From positions 620,001 to 684,000 of the forward strand of contig JAWHQI010000278.1 of NCBI GenBank assembly GCA_033032865.1: DNA of 64,000 bases. The letters run 5' to 3'. The DNA comes from Dactylorhiza incarnata. Lineage: Eukaryota; Streptophyta; Magnoliopsida; Asparagales; Orchidaceae. The notes below the pieces were generated by a model, which had not been told where the DNA came from, did not search any database, and saw only the letters and a program-made list of their open reading frames with translations. Positions 21,767 through 31,039 of this stretch are shown in pieces (position 1 is the first letter of the stretch; every line of letters starts with the position of its first letter). The translations under genes and the position numbers were made by a program.

Positions 21767-24070
21767 ATGGAAAGGTTTTCCTCCAAGCTCCCAGTTTGCA
21801 CTAAGGAGAATTTCCGCATGTGGAAAGAAAGAGTCATCTTCTACATGGAAGCAAATGATCCCCGAATCTCCCAGATAGTTAAGGAAGGTCCCCATATTCC
21901 CATGGTTGCTTCTACCATTGATGCCACCAAACAAGTGCCAAAGAAAGTGATGGACATGACAAAGGATGAAATTTCACTTGTCACTCTGGACAAGAAAGCA
22001 AAGCACATCATAGCAGGTGCAATTGATGATTCAATGCTACAAAATCTGATTCACTGCAAGTCTGCAAAAGAGATGTGGGATTCTATTGTGGTTTTGATGG
22101 AAGGTACTGAAGAAGTTCGACATGACAGGAAGTCTTTGCTGAACCAAGAATACGAAGCCTTCAAGCAACAAGGCAAAGACACAATTTCTGACACCTACAA
22201 GAAATTCTTCAAGATTGTAAATGGTCTGAGAAACTATGGAAGAGAATTCACCATGGGTGAACTAAACGATAAATTCCTTAGATCCCTGTCTAAGGAATGG
22301 GACCCCAAGGTGATAGCTATCAGAGAATATGGTAAGTTGGCTACTACGGAGCCACAGATTCTGTATGGGAAGCTGCTCTCCCATGAGCTAAAGCTGAGTA
22401 TTAGAAAAGCTGAAGAAAAAGGATGCTCCACTTCTGGAAGGGAGAACTCTGTGGAACTGAAGGCCAAAGAGTCAAGAAGAGGTAAAGCTAGATCATTTGA
22501 AAGGACACAACCGTCAGATGAAGACGATGAGTCTGTGGATTGCTCATCAAGCTCAGACATGTCCGATGGAGAGTTCTCTTCACTCTCCAAGAAATTCAAG
22601 AAATTGCTCAGAAAAAGGAGCCAAAGAAGATCAAGGCGTGATGATGAACATCACAAGAAAGAACACAGAAACGACAGGTATGGTTCTAAACCGAACAAAC
22701 ACAATTATACTGAACCTGTTTGTTATTGTTGTAAAAAGCTAGGGCACATGATAGCTGATTGCCCACACAAGAAGAAGGAATCTTCAAGAAAAGAAGAAAA
22801 GAAGTCCTTCAAAGGAAAGAAGAAAGAGGAGAAGAGTTTTGTTGCCAAGAAGTCCAAGACTCTGAGTGATAGTGACACAAATGAGTCTAACTCAGATGAA
22901 GAGGCATTCTTTGGACTGATGGCTCAACCTGATACAGAAGACCAATTTGGTCAATATAGAGGAAAAGGTCTCACAAAAGACTGCTTCTACAGTCTAATGG
23001 CCATGTCAGATGATGACAAAGTTATTGTTCCTTTCACCGGTCAGGTATTATCTTCTACACCTCTTTCATGTTCAGAAACGGCATCTGATGCTAATGAAAA
23101 CTACTATTCGAAAGAGGATTCTGAGTTGACTGCTAAGTATGAGGAAATGTTGAAGGGGTTTAATAAGTGTCGAAAGCTTGTTAAAACTAAATCAAAGGAG
23201 ATTCAATCCCTAAAGGATCAAGAATCAAACCTGAGAAAGGAGATTGAAGAATCTAACCTACTCAGGGAAGAAATCTTATCCTTGAAGATCACACTCTCCG
23301 AGGCCACTTCAACAGGCATTCAGAAGAGTGAAATTATCAATGATTTGACGAAATAGCTTGAGGCTGAAAAGAAGATCACAATGAACTTCTCTAAGCCCAA
23401 GACAGTTTTGCCTATCATAGACACTTTCACAGCTGGTTCTGGTAGTAGTGGTTTGGGCCATGTTGCTGAAAGTAGCCTAAGTAAGTTAGCCAAAAGAAGA
23501 GCTGCTAAAGCAAAGTGTAAGGGTCCACAGTGTGCTCCAACTTTCAAGAAGGTGATTCTTCCTACGAACACCTATGATCTTGAGAGCATTTATGGTCACT
23601 TTAGCAGACCAACCCATGTTGAGCCTGCCAAGGTGAACTCAGTGTGGACCAGACCCAGAAAATTTGGTTCTAGCTCCCTCAAGGCTCCTTATGAGGAAGT
23701 TCAATTGAAGCATCATGGACCATTCGTTCATGGATCAAATGCTAAGAAGGCACCGCAGGTCAAGCCTATTGTGCCTAAGAATTGTGTATGTTGCACCAAT
23801 GAGGCTTCTACCTCCAAGGTTGCTCCTCCTGCAAAGCCACCCGTACAAAAGGCTCAGCAGAACACAAAGAGGAGATACAATAGATTTGATTGTTGGTGTT
23901 GTGACAAGATTGGTCACTTTGCCATAGATTGCTGGTTTAACCCCAGGAACGTCAAGACTCCACGGGTTAACAATGTAAGAATGACCCCTTGCAATGTTTA
24001 CACTCCGAGTGGTGTTGATCTAACCAGAAACCTAGGATCCAAATCCTTTTGGGTTCCTAAGGGAAATTAA
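21767..24070 (+). pseudogene. gag: Gag polyprotein with one internal stop
   Basis: One frame of 767 codons with a single TAG at codon 530 (23354-23356), where Gln is the likely original. Gag packages the element RNA into cytoplasmic particles. Residues about 1-45 (MERFSSKLP...FRMWKERVIFYMEA) and 70-215 form the UBN2-like Copia gag core. An acidic-basic low-complexity linker precedes a zinc knuckle CYCCKKLGHMIADC at 319-332 (C-x2-C-x4-H-x4-C). Lys-rich and acidic stretches and a coiled coil (about 455-529) follow, and a second knuckle CWCCDKIGHFAIDC lies at 709-722. The tail KSFWVPKGN before the stop resembles the gag-protease junction of Sireviruses. Apart from the amber codon the frame is undamaged, unlike everything around it. 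The first in-frame ATG after the primer site was chosen. Confidence 0.92.
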
Positions 24071-24165
24071 TCTGTGTTTGCAGGTATGTCTAAAGGCTAA
24101 CCAAAACTCTAATCAGGCATTTGGACAAGTGGATGTTCATGGTACATGACCAGAACATAGAAGAA
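24071..24165 (+). pseudogene. Relic of the Copia protease start
   Basis: In the same frame as gag, after stops at 24068 and 24101, lies W-T-SGCSWYMTRT (24122-24151), which matches the start of Sirevirus protease (W-x-DSGCSRHMTG) with the catalytic Asp lost. Nothing further of pol is found before the 3' LTR. This shows that the element arose from a full Sirevirus by internal deletion. Confidence 0.75.
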
Positions 24166-24219
24166 ATATAGTAAGGTTGATGAAAAGCTTAGGAAATCAG
24201 TCCAGGCACTGAAATTCTT

Positions 24220-24549
24220 AGGGGGAGAAAAGATTGAGGTGGAGCTGTTTCTACATATACTCCCAAATGTGTACTCCTATGCAGTTGCTGAGGGGGAGCT
24301 TTGAACTCTCATGCTTTTTCTTCCCTATCTGAAGTAGTCAGAAAGGGGGAGAGAAGTTGAAATTGCAAGAGAATTTGAAGTTGGGAGGAATTGGCAAAGT
24401 TAGAATTGGCAAAGTTGAAAGAGAAAGTTGAAAGGGAGAGAAAGTTGAAAAAGCTAAGTTTTTAACTCTCCTTATCTATTTGATATATATTTATTTAAGT
24501 GCAATTCAACTCAGTATATAGGTTCTTACTTCTTCAAATAGGGAGAGAT
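24220..24549 (+). promoter_or_regulatory. Multiple polypurine tracts before the 3' LTR
   Basis: Purine runs containing GGGGGAG or GGGAGAG recur (near 24220, 24290, 24346, 24435 and 24541); the last, AGGGAGAGAT, abuts the LTR and should be the functional plus-strand primer. Several spaced tracts are a known Sirevirus trait. Confidence 0.75.
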
Positions 24550-26122
24550 TGTTGGGTATTGTAGCCACAATTACCTTGATTTGAAGAAGTGTTCCTTTGA
24601 ACTAAGTTGAATTGAGTTGTATTTGATGTTGTTCTCTAGTTATGTGTTTGTAGGTTCTAAATTGCTAAGTGCACACCAAAGTCAGGTTGCAATGGATCAC
24701 CAAACACAGTTCTAGACAATGTAATCCCTTATTGTGTAGAACAAAGTGTTGGTCCATGTGTAATCTCTCTATTGGGGTGTACTTCATATACTCATAACTG
24801 AAGGTTTTCAAGTTTGAGGAGTGGAGCAGGTTTTCAGAAGAAAAGAAATTTTTGCTGAGTCAATTCGTCGAGATGTCTCGTGAAGTTCCGATGAATCTCG
24901 ACGAATCCAGACATAAGCTAAATTTCTAGTTTGTGATGGAAATTTCTGCGGCTAAGTCTGTTCGTCGAATGTTCTCATGAACTCCCGACGAATATCGACG
25001 AATCTAGATAGAAGCCAAATTTCCAGTTTAAAGAAGAAATTTCTGCGGCTAAGTCTATTCGTCGAATGTTCTCATGAACTCCCGACGAATATCGACGAAC
25101 GCAGACAGAAGTCAAAAAGGCAGACTTGTGAAGGAAATGGTGCGGCTAAGTCAATTCATCGAATGTTCTCGAGAACTCCCGACGAATGAAAACAGAAGAC
25201 AGTTTTCAAGCTTTGATCAGTATTTTTCAATGGCCAAGTCAATTCGTCGAATGTTCACGTGAAGTCTCGACGAATGACGGACAGACAGATTTCAAATTTA
25301 TGTTTCGTTTTTGAAATTTAGGGTTGGCTGCCATGTACAGTACACGTGGTGACCTCTCCTTGTTTGTCGCCCGAGCCGTTGGAGGTCTCCCTATAAATAA
25401 TCTTTTATTTTAGGGCAAATATAAGACATAACCCGATTGAAAAAGAAGAAGACAGCCGTTCTTTCTTTCTTGCTTGCTGAACAAGTTTCTGAGATCTTCA
25501 GTGCGCCGCTCAAGATTCGTTCTTCAGTGATTGCTAGAGATTTCTCAGATAAGAAGGCCTTTGATCAAGTGCTGCTCTCAATATTGAAGATCTTTTCGAT
25601 TTAATCAAAGGGCCTACTCAGATCAGGTTTGCCGATTCTTTATTCTTCCTAATCCTTGAAGATCCAAGCTTTCTCTCTAAAGAAAGAAGAAGAGTCTGTC
25701 TCTCCAGATCTGAAGTTAATCTCTATTGAGATTCAAGAGATGTTTCATTTCAAACTTTATTTAATTTCTGTAGGAGTTTTTACTCCGAGCTATTTTGTAG
25801 GAGTTGTATAGTCCGAGTTGTAGGAGTTGTTTACTCTGAGTTTGTAGGAGAGGTTGTTCTCCGAGTTTGTAGGAGCCGTTGCTCTGAGTGTAGGATTTGT
25901 TGATAAATCCAAGTTTTGGTGAAGTTGCCGATGCTAGCCCAAAGTGCTAGATAGGCGGAGCGGGAGAGAGGAGTACCCACCCTTGGGGAACCTCTATAAA
26001 TCTTGTGTCTCTGTGCTGTGATTTTTTTGTTGTGCATGTGCAAAATTTTTATTCCGCAATCGCAGTAGAGATCACCTATTCACCCCCCTCTAGGTGATTT
26101 AGGTAGACAACGATTTCTTTTA
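24550..26122 (+). mobile_element. 3' LTR of the gag-only Copia
   Basis: 1573 bp, nearly identical to the 5' LTR. Its final CA has become TA (C to T). Palindrome array at 24859-25282, TATA at 25391-25400. Confidence 0.95.
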
Positions 26123-26127
26123 GTTAG

Positions 26128-26880
26128 TGTCAAATGATGTGCATGTTCCTCCTCCGTCCTCGAATAGATGAGGATGTCGTCGATGAACACGATGACAAAG
26201 ATGTCGAGATATGGCTCGAACACCCGGTTCATCAAACTCATAAATGTTGATGGTGCATTCGTGAGTCTGAACGGCATCACAGTGAACTCATATAGTCCGT
26301 ATCGGCTCCTGAAAGCCGTCTTTGGGATATCATCCTTCTGAATCTGCAGCTGATAATACCTTGACCTCAAATCCAGCTTCGAGAAGTAGTAGGCTCCCTC
26401 TAGCTGGTCAAATAGCTCGTCGATCCTTGGTAGAGGATACGTATTCCGAACCGTCATTCGATTCAGTGATCTGTAGTCGATGCACAATCTGAGCGTCCCA
26501 TCCTTCTTCTTTACGAATAGCACCAGAGCTCTCTAAGGTGAGGAACTCAGTCTAACAAACCCTGCTTCCACCAGCTCCTGCACCTGGCTCCGAAACTCCA
26601 CTAGCTCCTTTAGGGCCATCTGATAAGGAGCTCTGGATACTGGCTTAGCCCCAAGCACCAATTGGATTTGAAAATCCTTCTCACGGTGCGGTGGCAGCCC
26701 CGACAAATTCTCTGGGAATACGTCGGCAAAATTCCGTACTGCCGGGATGCTGGCCACAGAATCCTTCGCCTTAATCTCCTCGAACAACAGTTGGTATACT
26801 TCATCTCCCTGTAGATGGGCCTTAGCGGCCTGAATAGATGATAATAAGAGACAGGAGGGGGGGTCTGATACCTTCGACTA
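26128..26880 (-). pseudogene. pol: Reverse transcriptase palm and fingers, Tekay 1
   Basis: From 26787 the frame reads FADVFPENLSGLPPHRE, RAPYQMALKEL and LVEAGFVRLSSSP, then a TAG at about 26530 at the conserved Trp of the SPWGAP block. In the same frame follow [49 protein letters not shown] and the catalytic FIDDILIYS (26176-26187, with both Asp). The sequence stops at the Copia insertion and continues at 20082. RT copies element RNA into DNA in cytoplasmic particles. The motif set identifies gypsy RT. Confidence 0.95.
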
Positions 26881-26884
26881 CTAT

Positions 26885-27247
26885 TTATGTGTCCTCATAC
26901 TTTAGGACAATCCTCCTCGCCGGGCAGTCAATCCTTGCCTGGTTCCCGTGTAGCCAGTTCATGCCCAGGATCAGGCCGAAGTCCTTCATCTTCAAGAGCG
27001 TTGCCGACGCTTCGAACAACTTCCCTCCAATCTCCACATTCATATTGCACTTTGTGTTCGTTACTATCTCTGATCCGTCCGGGAATCGTACCCTCCTGTT
27101 GATGCCCTCGAAGTGCTGGACTTCGTCCAGATCGTCCACAAATTCTTCTGAGACGAACGAGTGTGAGGCACCCATATCGAATAAGGTGTATGCGGGCTTG
27201 CCGCAGATGAGTACTATACCTGGGTGATTTTTGTTTGTTTGGTTCAA
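26885..27247 (-). pseudogene. pol: Aspartic protease, Tekay 1
   Basis: A 120-codon open stretch contains the retroviral-type protease active-site block, here LFDMGASHSFVSEEF (family DTGASHSF); the Thr codon is now ATG (27173-27175), a C-to-T change. Downstream are FPDGSEIVTNTKC, the flap region and GLILGMNWLHGNQARIDC, the usual second part. The protease cuts the Gag-Pol polyprotein. The Thr-to-Met change next to the catalytic Asp would probably impair it. No TAG or TAA within this part. Confidence 0.9.
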
Positions 27248-27319
27248 TGCTAAGGTAAAGCTAAGGTTTTGCTAGGTACTAATGAACATAAAAAAAGACA
27301 TTAAAAGTATTTGTAATGA

Positions 27320-27594
27320 CCTTTGCATGGTTCCAGGGCTGAGCTAGGTCCAGGGCGTACATCTGGTCCCTGTTCTGTCTCCGGTCTCTGCCTTGAAATT
27401 CACGACCTCGACCACGTCCTCAGCCCCCGAAATGCTGGGCCGGTGGGGCAGCCTGTAGTGATGGTGGTGCATTCCTCTGAGGGCAGTTCCTCTGGATGTG
27501 TCCCGGCTGATGGCAATGGTAGCACTCCTGTGGGGGAGGTGGACCACCTCCTCCTATCCTCGTCACCTCCTGCATCTGCAGAGGCTGCGAAGCC
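27320..27594 (-). pseudogene. gag: Gag C-terminus with zinc knuckle, Tekay 1
   Basis: The minus strand encodes a Pro-rich run, then CYHCHQPGHIQRNC (27483-27524; C-x2-C-x4-H-x4-C), an RNA-binding nucleocapsid knuckle, followed by a Gly-Arg-rich tail with a stop. The gag body lies at 29232-30080, separated by the solo Copia LTR (TSD AACAC, 27595-27599 and 29227-29231). Stops and a short noncoding stretch precede the protease. Confidence 0.85.
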
Positions 27595-27599
27595 AACAC

Positions 27600-29226
27600 T
27601 GTTGGAGCCTATGTTCCGCATCTCTTGGTTTGAGAATAACAAATACCGTGTTGTATTTGATCTTGTATTTTGTGTGTTTATAGTATGCAGGTTGTACATG
27701 AACTATAGCTATACATCCCTATAAGTAGTATACTGAATGGAGATGACTCTCTGGAAAGAGAGTTAACGCCCCGCGTTAGTTGTTAACGCCCCGTGTTAAC
27801 TTCCGTTGAGAAGGAATCCGTCGAGAAGAAATGTCATCGAGAACAAATCCGTTGAGAAGCCAGAGACAACGCTAGGCGTTAGGTCTTAACGTTGGGCGCT
27901 AACCGTTCGATGAAATTGCGTTCGACGAAAATGCCGTTCGACGAAATGATAAGGCCGCTCGACGAATTGGAGTTCGACGAACTGAGCTACTGCACGACAA
28001 TATTGCGTTCGACGAAATTAACTTGCGTTCGACGAATTTGATGCAGTTCGACGAACTTTGAAGGGGAATGAAACTCAACGCCAGCGTTGACTCTTAACGC
28101 CCGCGTTGAATCCACAAACTGCTACGATCTTGACGGTTGCGTGATTTCAGCCACGACAGTGCATGTTCACTAACGCCAGCGTTAACTCTTAACGCCACGC
28201 GTTAGCTCCCGTGGCTATTTAAAGTACAGCCCCTCTCATTATTTGTGAGATGATTCCAGAATTCCAATAAGTTTAAGAGAGGCTCGTGTACAGCAATTAA
28301 GAGATCTCCCTTGTGCTATCATGAAGATCTAAAGAGGATTTTGAAGGAGAAGGTCTACAATGCATATCCCATACGAAGGACGATCGTTTCAAGAATGCCA
28401 ACATCTACATCGACTTCGTCTTCACCTTCAAAATTTCTTGGGGAGTTTCTCTTTACTTATCTTGTAATCTTTTACTTTTTCCTTTTGTAATTTGTGTGGA
28501 GAAATCGTTCGGGGAGAACGTCGGATTCCGGGAAGGATTCCGTGGGTAATTCGCCACGATTGTTGGCGGCTAGGTCCTTGTGTGGGTTAGGGGGTAATTC
28601 GCCGCCTTGTGCGTGGCGACTAGGTCGAGGGTAGATCTAGGGGGTGGCTAGAGGCCTTATCTGGGGTAAGATATGCTATAGCCAACCGGTCCTTGGGAGA
28701 AGGACCGGTGAAACAACAAAAAGTGTTTTTACATATTCTCGCCTTGATTTCTAGCGTTATAGAAATCAAACATTTATGTATTCAATTTATTATGAAATAA
28801 AATCATGTCTTTTAATGTTCTATTCAATTGATTTTATTTTCTCTTCAAGAATGTTTTAATTTACATTTTTATCAAAGTATTAAAATTAACATTTATGTAA
28901 TTATCTTTGAAATACAATAATCATTTTTATTATCTCTGATTTTTTGGAATTGTATTTCATTAATGTTTTCATTAGTAAAATCTCATTGACATAATTTTGA
29001 GCAGATTAATTTTCTGAAGAGCTAACGCCCAGCGTTAACACCTAACGCCAGGCGTTGGTAACAGTAAGAAAAAAGTTCTGTTTCCCTTATCTGAGATATT
29101 AAAATATATTTTCCTATAAAATATTCCTAAACTTTGATCATAATCTTCGAGAATTTAATTAAGATTTAAATTCCATAAAACCCTTATTCACCCCACCCTC
29201 TAAGGGCGCCGTAATTAGATCCAACA
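27600..29226 (+). mobile_element. Solo Copia LTR with TSD AACAC
   Basis: 1627 bp, starts TGTTGGAGCCTATGTTCC and ends GATCCAACA, with AACAC at 27595-27599 and 29227-29231. It contains the TTCACCCCACCCTCTAAGGG motif near its end, a palindrome-rich region (27760-28210), CTATTTAAAG (28215-28224) as a possible TATA box and AT-rich U5. There is no internal region and no ORF of interest. It splits the gag gene of the Tekay element. Confidence 0.95.
27760..28210 (+). repeat. Palindrome array (AACGCC...GGCGTT and TTCGACGAA types)
   Basis: Paired palindromes of the AACGCCAGCGTT type at about 27764, 27870, 28078 and 28172, plus TTCGACGAA copies between 27905 and 28060. Spacings are close to 100 bp or twice that. 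A further pair lies at 29024-29060. Confidence 0.85.
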
Positions 29227-29231
29227 AACAC

Positions 29232-30080
29232 TACCTGCTCCTTCTGCTCCTGCCTCTCCTCCTGGCGTGTTCGGTCCTCCATTCTTCTCTCCCCAATATA
29301 ACGACCCTTCTACTGGTCTCTCCTGCCACTCCTTCCCCGGTCCTCTGTCGGGCTCTTCCTACCTCGAACAATGTGCTGGTCGGCTTCCAGTTTCTTGGCC
29401 ATTTCCAAGATCTTGGCCATACTGCCGTCGGAAACAAAGAGGAGTGCCTGCCTTAGCTCGTCACAGAGGCCCTTGTAGAATCTCTTTGCGTAGCCTACAT
29501 AATCCAGCTGGTAGGAGTCCGCAAACCGGGCTAGGTTTGTGAACTCCCGGTGATACTCTACCACTGTCGTGCTACCCTGCCTCAACTGCAGGAACCTGTC
29601 TTCTAGCTCATCCCTTGCTGACTGAGGTACGTAGTGCTCCAGTAGCACCATCTTGAACTCATCCCATGAGATGTCATCCACCTCCAATCCAGCATAGGTA
29701 GTGTCTAATAGTGACTTCCACCACCTCTTTGCATGAAATTCCAGGCACGAAACCACCATGGGTACTGCCATGTCTGTCGGGCACTGAATTCCTGCCAGCA
29801 TCTCGTACATGATGTCTACCCACTCCTCAGTCCGAACTACTGTCTCTGCCCCCAGTTACGATGGAGGGGAAAGACCTCGGAAGGCACTCATCCAGTTGGC
29901 CCCGGGGTTTGGCGGAGGAGTCGGTGCCTGCTGTGCCCTGAATGCCTCCAGTATGGCTGCCAATGTCCGTCCCATCTCCGACTGCTAGAATGGGGTAGGA
30001 GCCGGTGGTGGTGGGACGACGTTTGGAGTCGGAGGCACTCCATACTGTGTGGTAGGGTTCGTCGCGGGCTACAAAAGAAA
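29232..30080 (-). pseudogene. gag: Gag body, Tekay 1
   Basis: The frame begins in a Pro-rich N-terminal part (QYGVPPTPN, then PPPPAPTP), has a stop near 29988 and another near 29858, and then a clean 166-codon stretch (29810-29310) with the retrotransposon gag core: VVSCLEFHAKRWWKSL, ISWDEFKMVLLEHYVP, DELEDRFLQLRQGSTTVVEYHREFTNLARFA. This core forms the particle capsid. The C-terminal knuckle is at 27483-27524 beyond the solo LTR. Confidence 0.9.
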
Positions 30081-30245
30081 ATTGACACTCGTAAGAGGGT
30101 TTGCCTAAAAATTCAGTTAAAATGGACTTTTCATGTGATTCCCCATATGGGCACATCATTGCTTCCGCTGCTTAGTTTGTCCTCAAACTAAACTCGCACG
30201 GGGTGGCCCAGGGTCTGTGGACTTCTTTTCTTCGGATCGAGGTTT

Positions 30246-30257
30246 GCTTTGATACCA
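30246..30257 (-). promoter_or_regulatory. Primer-binding site of Tekay 1
   Basis: On the minus strand TGGTATCAAAGC, three bases inside the 5' LTR end at 30261; complementary to tRNA-iMet. Confidence 0.9.
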
Positions 30258-30941
30258 GTTTGTAAGACCCCTTTTTTTTTGAAAACCCAGGTCTTATGCC
30301 CAGAACCGCCGCTTTGCGGTGACACCCTCACTCGGAAAGGTCGCCACTACAAAACGCCAATTCTGCAGGCCATATCGATCATAGAAAAGAGAAGTACAAC
30401 TAAAGAAAAGTCCACAAATCACATGCCATATAGGAATCATAGAATAGAAATGTCCACATACAGTAACTGAATAAAAGATAGTAATAAAAGGGCTCATGCC
30501 TAATACATCACAACCTCACTACAAAAGTCACTCGCGGAAGCATAATCTACTAGAACTAATAGAACACTCACGGATTTTGTCATCGGTGCTCCCGTGCTAG
30601 ACTGTCCCGCCTCCATCTGCACCGGCCTCTGGTGCTGCAGCGTCTCTTTGGTCCCCTAAAATGATAAGGTCCACCGACCGTTAGTCAAAAGACTAAGCCA
30701 ATCCCTCACCCTTTCCCCGGTGACTCCTAGGCATCGTGCGGGAAGGATGAAGCGGAGGACATCAATGAGTATAATCAAAAGCAGGTGACAATGAATCTAA
30801 CTACGGAAGGGTCTATCGCTATGCAACAAATAGTATAATGAATAAGCAGTAAGAGGTAAAAAAATAACAAGTATGCATTAGTAATAAATAATGCAGTACT
30901 AAGCATAAAAGTAATAAGTAAACAGTATTAAAGAAGTGTAA

Positions 30942-31039
30942 CCTTGATTTATAGGAATGGCCATACAAACCTATAGACCAAGGAGTTGTTTAGCAGGGCC
31001 TATCGTATAAAAAGTCCCATAACCAATTTATACGATAGG
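30942..31039 (-). promoter_or_regulatory. Twin conserved stem-loops, Tekay 1 5' LTR
   Basis: CCTTGATTTATAGG (30942-30955) with CCTATAGACCAAGG (30970-30983); CCTATCGTATAAA (30999-31011) with its exact 13-base inverse (31027-31039). Confidence 0.8.

Larger units (their letters stand above)
20088..26122 (+). mobile_element. Gag-only Sirevirus-like Copia element
   Basis: A complete 6035-bp element with TSD GTTAG (20083-20087 and 26123-26127), inserted in the RT gene of the Tekay element. It has LTRs 20088-21671 and 24550-26122, a primer-binding site TGGTATCAAAGC (21674-21685), one long gag (21767-24070), and several polypurine tracts before the 3' LTR. Protease-integrase-RT-RNase H are missing except for a protease relic at 24122. 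The LTRs differ at about 9 positions in about 430 compared by hand (about 2 %), plus a 10-bp deletion in the 3' LTR array. Non-autonomous elements that keep only gag are known (TR-GAG type); this one would need enzymes from a related element. Confidence 0.95.

Noticed and set aside
22234..22599. 121-codon minus ORF opposite the Copia gag
   Set aside because: Shadow of the gag frame; low-complexity Ser/Asp content mirrors the coding strand.
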